Below, piece by piece: positions 15,775 through 23,359 of a DNA stretch of 37,014 nucleotides. The position numbers and the translations under genes are program-made. Source of the DNA: an uncultured Steroidobacter sp. (GTDB lineage Bacteria; Pseudomonadota; Gammaproteobacteria; Steroidobacterales; Steroidobacteraceae); contig CAMLEO010000031.1 in assembly GCA_946478975.1 (NCBI GenBank), positions 1 through 37,014 on the forward strand. Reading direction: 5' to 3'. Numbering within the stretch: the stretch's first letter is position 1; each line of letters opens with the position of its first letter. The notes beneath the pieces were generated by a model. The model had not been told where the DNA came from. It did no database searches and saw only the letters and a list, made by a program, of their open reading frames with translations.

Positions 15775-15816
15775 TCACGTGCAAGCTGTTTCAGATGCAG
15801 TGGGCGTAGTCAATAA
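15775..15816 (+). repeat. Degenerate second copy of the LysR 3' end
   Basis: TCACGTGCAAGCTGTTTCAG and the following A match the LysR C-terminal codons (TCKLFQ) exactly. Then come changed bases and GGGCGTAGTCAATAA, against GGGCAGAGTCAATGA in the parent. The copy lies just after the membrane-protein stop and is not part of any gene. Read in the LysR frame it meets a TAG. It is a relic 713 bp downstream of the parent. Confidence 0.75.
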
Positions 15817-15900
15817 CGGCCTTTACCCGCTTGAGTGTTGCACGTTGCACCGGCACCTTTCGTGCTTCGCCAATCCAGCGCATCACGGAGGATGGATCAG

Positions 15901-17697
15901 ATGCAACGACGCGATCTTTCGAAAGTACTGTTCGGCACGGCCGCCGGCTCGATGATGATGAGCGGAGTCGCACGGGCGCAGGCATGTACACCGCCCTGCT
16001 TTCCGCAATCTGCCGCCGAGGTGAAGGCGAATGTCACGCCCGTAAATTACGAATATATGCCTGGCGATGTCCGGCGCTACGGCACCACGCTCGATACGGC
16101 GACCTTGACTAAATGGGCTTCGGTGGGCGGGGATCTCATCTTCCCCGTGGCGCAGACCGCGGTCATCACCGCTCCCATTCAACTCATCAGCGACAGCACC
16201 CTCACCTTCGTGAAGGGCGCGACCATTGAAACATCGACGCCGGACATCTCGCTATTCACCGCGACTGCGAAGACGCGGATCAAGATCAACGGCGCCTGCT
16301 TCAAACAGCTCGTCGCGGGAGGCGCAGCCTACGTGGGCGGGGTGGCGCTGATCAACTGCTCATACTGCGAAGTTTCGGATTGCGAGTTCGACGGCATGCA
16401 ATGGGCCGGGGTCTATCTCGACTCCTCCACGCAATGTGACATCCTCGACAATCACTTCCATGGCTTCCTGAGCTCTTCCGCCGGCGACAAGGCCGACATC
16501 TGCGTCTATCGCAATTCGTCCTATAACATGGTCCGGGGCAATCGTTGCTATGCCGGCCTCAACGCCCACCATGGCATATTCGTGCAGGACCCGGGTGGCG
16601 TCGGCAACTTTCTGCCCCAGCACAACAAAATCGTCGGCAACTGGGTCGGCGATCACTCCGGCTACGGCATCGTCGTGTACATCGGCGGCGCCCAGGATAG
16701 TTACAACGAGATCCGTGGCAACACGGTCCAGAACATCACCGGAACGTATGTCAACGGCCAGAGCGGCACCGGCATCTACTGCGTCGGCAATGGCATCGGC
16801 GGCTTGAAGGTGGTCGACAACCTGGTGCGCAACTGTTGTTCGGCAACCCTGGGCGCAACGAACGGCCCCGGCGGCATCACGATCGCCGACACCACGGAGG
16901 GTTCGCCTCGCGCCGTTTGCACCGGCAACACCGTGGAAGGCATGACGCAAGGGTCCGGCATACTCATCGTCGCAGTGATGGGCGGCGCCGTGGTCTCGGG
17001 CAACAGCGTCCGCATGCCGAGTGCAAACAACGGCTCCGGCCCAGGCGGTGCCTCGCTGATCGGCGAAGGCATTCGCAATCTCAGCTCGTCAGACGTCGAC
17101 ATCACCGGCAACACCGTACTTCAGAACGGAGCCGGCGACGCACTCTTCTCCTTCGCCGCGGACCGCTCCATCGGCCGCATCAATGTCACCGGCAACGTGC
17201 TCCGCGCGCTGATTGGCGACGCAATTCGCTTCGATCGCAATTCCAGTTACGTGCAGACGGACTGCGTCGTCAGCGGCAACCAATTGCGCACGGATGCTGC
17301 CGAGCCGGCGCTGGCGGTGGCCGGAACGGATCGGCTCGCGGTGACTGGCAATAACGCCGCTGCCAACACAGCACCCGTGATGACTTTCTCACAATGCACG
17401 GGGACTCGCGTCGCCAACAACAGCTGCAACACCAACGGCACGGTGGGCGTAACGATGAGCGGCACATGCGCCGGCTCGAACTACGACAAGTCGAATCGCA
17501 TTCCAGGAATGGTGCAGAACACCGCCACCGGCTTCCGCGTCGAACAGTTGCTCACAACCGTTCCGTCCTCAGGAAATTACGTCGCAGGCGATACCGTGTG
17601 GTACTCAACACCAGCGGCCGGCGCCGCTCCCGGTGCAATCTGCACGAGCGGAGGATCGCCTGGAGCATGGAAATCGATGGCCGCGCTGTCGGCTTGA
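15901..17697 (+). CDS. Tat-exported right-handed parallel beta-helix protein
   Basis: Secreted or periplasmic protein of 598 residues. MQRRDLSK plus a hydrophobic run and ARA cleavage site (about residue 22) is a twin-arginine signal, so it should be exported folded. A conserved GDVRRYG block (about 53-59) and a nucleation segment precede many NxxxGN/SGN-type coils (TGNTVEGM, SGNSVRM, TGNTVLQ, TGNVLRA, SGNQLRT, TGNNAAA). These are typical of pectate-lyase-like beta-helices. The last 45 residues (YVAGDTVWYSTPAAGAAPGAICTSGGSPGAWKS in part) resemble a small capping module common in tail-spike-like and bacterial beta-helix proteins. GGAGG precedes the ATG by nine bases. Catalytic residues cannot be assigned. 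It is probably a polysaccharide lyase, hydrolase or binding protein. Confidence 0.85.
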   Translation: MQRRDLSKVLFGTAAGSMMMSGVARAQACTPPCFPQSAAEVKANVTPVNYEYMPGDVRRYGTTLDTATLTKWASVGGDLIFPVAQTAVITAPIQLISDSTLTFVKGATIETSTPDISLFTATAKTRIKINGACFKQLVAGGAAYVGGVALINCSYCEVSDCEFDGMQWAGVYLDSSTQCDILDNHFHGFLSSSAGDKADICVYRNSSYNMVRGNRCYAGLNAHHGIFVQDPGGVGNFLPQHNKIVGNWVGDHSGYGIVVYIGGAQDSYNEIRGNTVQNITGTYVNGQSGTGIYCVGNGIGGLKVVDNLVRNCCSATLGATNGPGGITIADTTEGSPRAVCTGNTVEGMTQGSGILIVAVMGGAVVSGNSVRMPSANNGSGPGGASLIGEGIRNLSSSDVDITGNTVLQNGAGDALFSFAADRSIGRINVTGNVLRALIGDAIRFDRNSSYVQTDCVVSGNQLRTDAAEPALAVAGTDRLAVTGNNAAANTAPVMTFSQCTGTRVANNSCNTNGTVGVTMSGTCAGSNYDKSNRIPGMVQNTATGFRVEQLLTTVPSSGNYVAGDTVWYSTPAAGAAPGAICTSGGSPGAWKSMAALSA

Positions 17698-17713
17698 TTG
17701 CGACCCGCTAACA

Positions 17714-18160
17714 TCACCTGCAAGCCGCCGGCGGCGACTCCATGAGCGTGCGCGCTCCGGCGGCGACCTCGTATAACTTCACGTCGCACTTGCCGTCGGC
17801 GTAAGTCATATCGGCTTCGTACGAAGCGCCCGCCGCGGGAACGAACTCCCACTCGGCGCCGCAGTAGGCTGCGTTGCTTACATCCAGGATCACGGAAGTG
17901 TGGAAAGGACGATTCGCGGCGATGGTCGTGGCGAATTCTTTTTGCAGTTTGTCGCTGGGGCTCGGCGAGCCTTTCATGCCGCCCATCCATTTTCTGTCCG
18001 CGCACTTGCCATCAATGTGCGCGAAGACACTCGCTTCGGGGCCCGGGCTCATGAGCCGGTATTTGATAGAGGCACGAGGACCGTCGGCGGGAACGACGTA
18101 AGCACGAGAAGCGCAGCCGGCCGTGGCCAGCGCGAGCGATAGGACAACGAGGCGCAGCAT
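17714..18160 (-). CDS. Small putative lipoprotein, unknown function
   Basis: Protein of 148 residues with a lipoprotein signal (MLRLVVLSLALATAGC, lipobox Cys near residue 16), so it should be membrane-anchored after processing. The mature part has four cysteines (CADRKW, AAYCGAEW, DGKCDVK, PPAACR) that could form two disulphides. It looks like a compact beta-rich domain. I recognise no family. The ATG at 18158-18160 is preceded by AAGGTGG. It lies alone on the minus strand between two paralogous Tat beta-helix genes, with only 16 bases to the end of the first. Confidence 0.8.
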   Translation of the reverse strand: MLRLVVLSLALATAGCASRAYVVPADGPRASIKYRLMSPGPEASVFAHIDGKCADRKWMGGMKGSPSPSDKLQKEFATTIAANRPFHTSVILDVSNAAYCGAEWEFVPAAGASYEADMTYADGKCDVKLYEVAAGARTLMESPPAACR

Positions 18161-18411
18161 GGGACCACCTTGGTTTTTGCCGCGCGACGATAGCAAGGGC
18201 CTCACTGGCGCCTCATGGACCGGCGTCACACTTGTCTCTTTTGCGTGATCAACCAATCGATCCGGGGCTGCATTCATCGCTGCTGAATTCCCTGGCAGCA
18301 AAACCAGGAAAATATGGGAGTGCGCCGGTTCGGGAGCTCCAAGTACGATCCGGGCTACGAAGCACAGGAACACTCTCGCTTCTTAGCTCGCACCAGGAGG
18401 ATTGAGCACTC

Positions 18412-19662
18412 ATGCAACGTCGCGACCTCACCAAGTTATTCGCGCTTTCCGCCACCGCCGTTGGCGCCACCAGCATCTCGCAGCCGGCCTCGGCGCAAAC
18501 ATGCACTGCGCCCTGCTATCCACCGATACCAGATGAAAACGGCATCACACCGATCCTGACGGAGTACGAGCCGGGCGATGTCCGGCGTTACGGCGCCGAT
18601 CCTTCCGGCGCGCAGGATTCAACGGATGCTTTCAACAACGCACTGCTGGCTCTCGGCACCTGTTACGCCGTCGATGGCCTCTATCGCATCGACCGAACCG
18701 TCACTGTCGACAGCTATCAGAGTCTGCGGCTTGCGCACGACGCGCGCCTGGTGCGCATGGGCAATCGAAGCAACGAACTGACGCCGGTCGTACATATCAA
18801 GGGCGTGCATTCGCTCGTCGACGGCGGCGTCATCGAATCGCAAAACGATTCGCCCGACGGCGTCGTCTGCTGTGGGGCATTGACGATGACCAGCCCCTGG
18901 CAGTCACTGTATTGGGTCTTCAAGAACTGTCGCGTCTTCACGCGCGATTACAAGTTGCCCGGAGCCAATCCCACGCCAGGCGATTCGCTCGCCGTCGGCG
19001 TCTACATCAAGTCCTCCCAACCCATGCTCGGCTCGGCGTACACGAATTATTTCGGGACTGTGCAAAACATCAACGTGGAGAACGCAACCACCGCCTATCT
19101 GCTCTCGGATCTCGCGAACGGCCATTCGTTTGTCAACTGCACCGCCCGCGGCATTCACTGGTACGGGTACCGCCTGCATGCCGCGTACGGCAACTCCTTC
19201 TCGGGCGGATTCCTGGAGATCGCCCATCGCAACGGTATCGTCGGCATCTGGCTCGCGCACAAGCTGGTGCCTGGCTCGTCGACCAGCGTGTTCACGACCC
19301 GCAATCACTTCCAGGGGATCACCATGGAGTTTGCCGGGTCCGAAGACGTCGGCGTGCACATCGGCAATCCGGAATCCACCAACAACTTCATCCAGTTTGC
19401 ATGGAATGGAATCGGCACGGCAGTCAACGATGTGACCAATGCCAACACCATCATCACCGATGGCGGCAGCGCGAGGTTCAATAGCGTGCGCGTCAACGCT
19501 CCGACGCCGACCGGTACCGGCACGCAAATCAGCTTCGGCAATACGGTGGCGACCGATGTGGGCGTCACCGGCGATGCCGAGGCGCTGCCGGCCCGGCCGC
19601 TGGGATATCTGGTGGTCGATTACGGCGGCGAGAAAATCAAGGTTCCCTACTACCGGGCCTGA
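18412..19662 (+). CDS. Tat-exported pectate-lyase-superfamily beta-helix protein
   Basis: Protein of 416 residues, shorter paralogue of the gene at 15901. It has a twin-arginine signal MQRRDLTKLFALSATAVGA with cleavage near ASA (about residue 28). Both share an almost identical signal, TCTAPCYPP/ACTPPCFPQ and the GDVRRYG motif. Here it continues as GADPSGAQDSTDAFNNAL, the classic N-terminal signature of Pectate_lyase_3 / GH28-like beta-helix proteins. The C-terminal end ARPLGYLVVDYGGEKIKVPYY forms a short beta module. GGAGG lies 11 bases before the ATG. Active-site residues cannot be assigned. Secretion and the convergent TonB receptor suggest a role in glycan use, but the substrate is not visible. 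Confidence 0.85.
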   Translation: MQRRDLTKLFALSATAVGATSISQPASAQTCTAPCYPPIPDENGITPILTEYEPGDVRRYGADPSGAQDSTDAFNNALLALGTCYAVDGLYRIDRTVTVDSYQSLRLAHDARLVRMGNRSNELTPVVHIKGVHSLVDGGVIESQNDSPDGVVCCGALTMTSPWQSLYWVFKNCRVFTRDYKLPGANPTPGDSLAVGVYIKSSQPMLGSAYTNYFGTVQNINVENATTAYLLSDLANGHSFVNCTARGIHWYGYRLHAAYGNSFSGGFLEIAHRNGIVGIWLAHKLVPGSSTSVFTTRNHFQGITMEFAGSEDVGVHIGNPESTNNFIQFAWNGIGTAVNDVTNANTIITDGGSARFNSVRVNAPTPTGTGTQISFGNTVATDVGVTGDAEALPARPLGYLVVDYGGEKIKVPYYRA

Positions 19663-19678
19663 TCCCGCCGAGAAAACC

Positions 19679-19704
19679 AGGGCCCTCGATGAATCGAGGG
19701 CCCT
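19679..19704. terminator. Bidirectional rho-independent-type terminator
   Basis: A perfect 11-bp stem (AGGGCCCTCGA / TCGAGGGCCCT) with a TGAA tetraloop lies in the 54-bp gap between the convergent beta-helix gene and TonB receptor. AAAA precedes it on the plus strand, giving a short T run for the minus-strand transcript. The plus side is followed only by TTCGATA. Confidence 0.85.
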
Positions 19705-19716
19705 TCGATACTCACG

Positions 19717-22700
19717 TCAGTATTGATACTTGAAGCCCGCGAAGTACTGCCGGCCCGGGGCCGAGTACTGCGCGACCAGCGGATCGTCCTGGTACACCCA
19801 ACGCTCTTCGGGCTGGTTGGTGAGGTTCAAGCCTTCCAGCGACAGCGTGAAGTGTTCGCTCAAGTTGTAGGTGAACGAGGCGTCGACGTTCTTGGTGGAT
19901 TTGCTGCCGATGAAATCGTTCATCAGCGGCGTGTTACAAATACCAGGCGCGCACGAGCCCGCCGCGATCGGATAAGTCGTCACATAGCCCTGACGATAAG
20001 CCAGCGAGACGCGGGCGCTCCACTGATCCGGCTGATCGTAATAGAGCGTGAAGTTCGACGACTTGGGCGACGCGTTGAGGAACGGGCCGGTGCGCGTCAC
20101 CTGCGGCCGCGAGCCCGGCTCGCCTGGATCGAGGATGTAGCTCAGCTGCGAGGTCAGCTTGGTGAAGTTGGCCTGGACGCCGAAATTCTTCAGGAACGAC
20201 GGCAGGAAGGTCAGGTCCTGCTGATAGCTCAGCTCGTAACCTTTGATCTCGCCGCCCGGCGCATTCTGAAATTGCTTGATGCTGTACAGGCCCGGCCCAC
20301 CGGCATTGCCGCTGGTCAGCCACAACTGCTGCTCCGGCGTCTGCGTCTGCAGGAACGCCGCGTAGGCGTCCGGCGAGAGCAGGTCCTGGATGGTGCCCGC
20401 GCTCGACACCGTCTGCGGATAGTTGGAAACATCCTTGTAGAAGTACGCGGCCGAAACCAGGCCGCCCGGAGCAAAGTACCACTCGACGCTCAGATCGTAG
20501 TTGGTGGCGCGGAACGGACTCACTTTCGGGTTGCCGATGGTGAGCGTACCCACCGTGCCCGGCACCGCCGGCGTGGTCAGATCCGTAATGCTCGGCGCGA
20601 GATTGTTCAACAACGGTCGGGCCATGACTTTCGCCGCAGCGGCACGAATATAAACATCCGGCGTGATCCGGTACGCAACGTTCATCGCCGGCAGCGTGTC
20701 GTTGTACTCGTTCTGGCCTTTCAACGGCCGCGGACCGGTCGCTGCAACGTTGGTCGTCAAACCGGCGGATTCGACCTCGGTCTGCGCATAACGCACGCCG
20801 ACGTTGCCGAACAGCTGGCGATTGAACACGTCGACGTTCCAGTTCACCTGCACGAAATAGCTGTTGTCGGTTTCATCGACGCTGAACTGGTTGCCGGGGG
20901 TGTTGAAGTACGAGATGCGCCAGTCGCCCCACTTGTTCACGCAGTTGCAGTCGAAGCCGATGGTGCGGCGGAACGCATCGATGTTCGGCGCAAAGAACTG
21001 GCGAGGCGTGCCGGCCGGCACATCCAGGCCGGTGCCGAAGTTATAAACGCGGCCGAGACTCGCCGCGCTCACACCCAGCTCCTGCAACGTCGGATTGAGC
21101 GTCTCGGCGTTGCCACCGGCACGACGCGCTTCGTTGGTCGAGAAGTCATAATCGCGACGCGTCCAGCCAAACTCGACGCCAATCGCATCGATGGGCTGCC
21201 ACACGAAGTTCAGATGTCCGCCCGCGTATTCGTTGTCCGTCTCGCGCTCGAAGTGGCGCAGCACCGAGAATCCTTTCACCAGCTGCCAGCTGTTGGGATC
21301 CGCGACGTCGAAACCGTAGGAGATCATCGGCATCTTGCCGCGCGCGGTCTCGTCATACACATACGTGCCCTGCGAATCGGCGCGGTTGAATTCCACCAGG
21401 AACGCCGTGTTGTCGTTGAACGACTTCGACTGGCCGTACAGCACATCGAGGGTCAGCGTCGAGGTGATTTCCTGCTGGACGTTGATGGTCGCCTGCTGAA
21501 ACTTGGTGGTGGAATAGGAAACATCCGCCGCCGAGCGCAGATCCAGATTGCGCAGCGCCAGGTAATCGGCAGTGCCGCGATCGTTGACGTGCGCACCGAT
21601 GACTTCAGTCGACGGGCGACCGATCAGCGCATCTCGGAAGAACAAGCCGTTGGACCCCGCGACAGCCGCGGCTCCGCCATAGCCCGGCGACGCGGGATTG
21701 TTGTAATAGTCGTAGGGATCGAGATTGTTTGGATTGGTGCTGAAGCTGGTCGTGCCCAAGCCCGAGAACACGCCGCCGGCACGCGCTTCGGTGCCACCGC
21801 AATCCACACCTGCGATGTACTGACTGTCCGCGCGAGGCGTGCAGAATGGATATAACGCGCGTCGGGCAGCAACCGAAGTGGCCGCAGAGGCCGTGTCGTA
21901 ACCGACGATGGTGCCGTTGCGATTCAAACCGATGTCGACGATCTGCGTGATCTCGCTGTTCTGCTTGAACTTGGAGAACAGGCCGTCGACGTTCACCAGC
22001 GTCTTGCTGGTCGGACGCCACTGGATGGAAGCAGTAATGCCGAGCCGCTCCTGTTCGAGCGACTGCTGCTCCAGATTCTGCAGCGCCGGCACCAGCACAT
22101 AGGAATTGTCGAGCCGGCCCGGCGTGCTGTACGGCGCACCCGGATACAACGCGGCGTAAGCGGCGGGGTCGGAGCCCGTCATCGCGGCGATCGCGGACGG
22201 ATTGGTCACACCGGGCCCCAGGCTTGCGCCGACGGGAGCGGCAAAGCCGGCGCGTGCCGGAGTTTCATTGCCGTTGAACAGCGAGCTGTACAAATAATCG
22301 CCGCGGCCTGGCTGACGACGATAGCGATCGATCTGATCCTCGCGATCGCTGTAGGCGAACGAAACCGCCGCGCCGAGCCGGTCGTCGAACCATTTCTGCG
22401 ACATCAAACCTGCGAGACGCGGATTGTGAGTACCGCCGTTCTCGTAATACGCATCCTGTGCCGAGACGGCGAAGCGGCTGGACTCGTAATCGAATGGACG
22501 TGCGGTGATGAGATCGACGGTGGCGCCGAGCGATCCCTCATCGGTGTTCGCCGACGCGGTCTTTCTCACCTGCAGCGAGCTGAACAGGTCGGATGCAAAT
22601 GTATTGAAGTCGAAACCGCGGCTGCGATTGGGCGCGCCGCCCGAGTCGCTCGCGGCGCCGGTGGCAAGTGTTTCCAAACCGTTGAGATGCACGCGGGTGA

Positions 22701-23049
22701 AATCGCTGCCCAGGCCGCGAACCGTGATCGTGCGGCCTTCGCCGTTGTCACGATCGACCGAGATGCCGGGCAAGCGCTGCAGCGACTCCGCCAGGTTGGC
22801 GTCGGGAAAGTCGGCGATGTCTTCGGCGTTGATGGCGTCCATCATCATGCCGGCATCGCGTTTCAAGCTCAGCGCGCTTTGCAAGGCCGCGCGATAGCCC
22901 GTGACCACCACCTCTTCCAGCCCGCCGCCCTCCTTGGATTCAGGCGGTGTGCTCGCCTCCTGCGCCCGGACATCGACCGCTCCCAAGCTCAGGACGGTGC
23001 CGAGATATACCGCAGGGGCCAGCCCCCGCATGCGACTGCGATGAAACAT
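19717..23049 (-). CDS. TonB-dependent receptor, Xanthomonas/Caulobacter carbohydrate type
   Basis: Large outer-membrane receptor, 1110 residues from the ATG at 23047-23049 (AGGGGG nine bases upstream). It has a signal peptide of about 29 residues ending VRAQ and a TonB-box-like LEEVVVTGYR (44-53). The plug segment ALSLKRDAGMMMDAINAEDIADFPDANLAESLQRLPGI (within about 60-96) is the hallmark of the TonB-Xanth-Caul group. Members are commonly encoded beside carbohydrate-active enzymes. VRGLGSDFTRVHLNG follows, and the barrel ends in FKYQY with a terminal aromatic. Neighbouring secreted beta-helix proteins on both sides suggest import of oligosaccharides released by them. The ligand is not determined. 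Confidence 0.93.
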   Translation of the reverse strand: MFHRSRMRGLAPAVYLGTVLSLGAVDVRAQEASTPPESKEGGGLEEVVVTGYRAALQSALSLKRDAGMMMDAINAEDIADFPDANLAESLQRLPGISVDRDNGEGRTITVRGLGSDFTRVHLNGLETLATGAASDSGGAPNRSRGFDFNTFASDLFSSLQVRKTASANTDEGSLGATVDLITARPFDYESSRFAVSAQDAYYENGGTHNPRLAGLMSQKWFDDRLGAAVSFAYSDREDQIDRYRRQPGRGDYLYSSLFNGNETPARAGFAAPVGASLGPGVTNPSAIAAMTGSDPAAYAALYPGAPYSTPGRLDNSYVLVPALQNLEQQSLEQERLGITASIQWRPTSKTLVNVDGLFSKFKQNSEITQIVDIGLNRNGTIVGYDTASAATSVAARRALYPFCTPRADSQYIAGVDCGGTEARAGGVFSGLGTTSFSTNPNNLDPYDYYNNPASPGYGGAAAVAGSNGLFFRDALIGRPSTEVIGAHVNDRGTADYLALRNLDLRSAADVSYSTTKFQQATINVQQEITSTLTLDVLYGQSKSFNDNTAFLVEFNRADSQGTYVYDETARGKMPMISYGFDVADPNSWQLVKGFSVLRHFERETDNEYAGGHLNFVWQPIDAIGVEFGWTRRDYDFSTNEARRAGGNAETLNPTLQELGVSAASLGRVYNFGTGLDVPAGTPRQFFAPNIDAFRRTIGFDCNCVNKWGDWRISYFNTPGNQFSVDETDNSYFVQVNWNVDVFNRQLFGNVGVRYAQTEVESAGLTTNVAATGPRPLKGQNEYNDTLPAMNVAYRITPDVYIRAAAAKVMARPLLNNLAPSITDLTTPAVPGTVGTLTIGNPKVSPFRATNYDLSVEWYFAPGGLVSAAYFYKDVSNYPQTVSSAGTIQDLLSPDAYAAFLQTQTPEQQLWLTSGNAGGPGLYSIKQFQNAPGGEIKGYELSYQQDLTFLPSFLKNFGVQANFTKLTSQLSYILDPGEPGSRPQVTRTGPFLNASPKSSNFTLYYDQPDQWSARVSLAYRQGYVTTYPIAAGSCAPGICNTPLMNDFIGSKSTKNVDASFTYNLSEHFTLSLEGLNLTNQPEERWVYQDDPLVAQYSAPGRQYFAGFKYQY

Positions 23050-23359
23050 CGATCTTGTCCCCCTATGCACGTTTTGCAGGCGGATCGGCGCATGCCTCGC
23101 GCCGTCCATTCTTTGTTCAAGCACCGCACGATCCAGGTTGCGGCGTTGGTGGCTATTGGTCAGGCCACTTGAGGGCTAGAGTAGTCCTCTTGTTTTACCA
23201 CTGTCAATTTCTGTCAGAACGATTGTCTGTCATCGACTTGCCTGACTCGCTGCTAGATGGCACCCTGGCCAGGCCAATTCAGATGGGGAACGGCTGCGCC
23301 GGGCGCCTGGCAGACGTTTGGACAGCCATCGACAAATCCAGCAATTAAACGGAGGATTT
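23050..23359. other. 310-bp divergent intergenic region
   Basis: This is the only stretch above 300 bp without a gene. It separates the divergent receptor and beta-helix genes. It contains three direct CTGTCA repeats (23201, 23211, 23227), the two ribosome-binding sites, and no credible small gene or hairpin. I see no sigma70 pair strong enough to call. Confidence 0.6.
23201..23232. promoter_or_regulatory. Three direct CTGTCA repeats, possible operator
   Basis: CTGTCA occurs at 23201-23206, 23211-23216 and 23227-23232. The first two starts are one helical turn (10 bp) apart and the third 16 bp later. They lie about mid-way between the divergent receptor and beta-helix genes. The regulator is unknown. 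Confidence 0.4.

Noticed and set aside
19723..21855. A 710-codon open frame on the plus strand opposite the large receptor.
   Set aside because: Antisense shadow of the receptor; composition is Arg-rich and no family pattern is visible.
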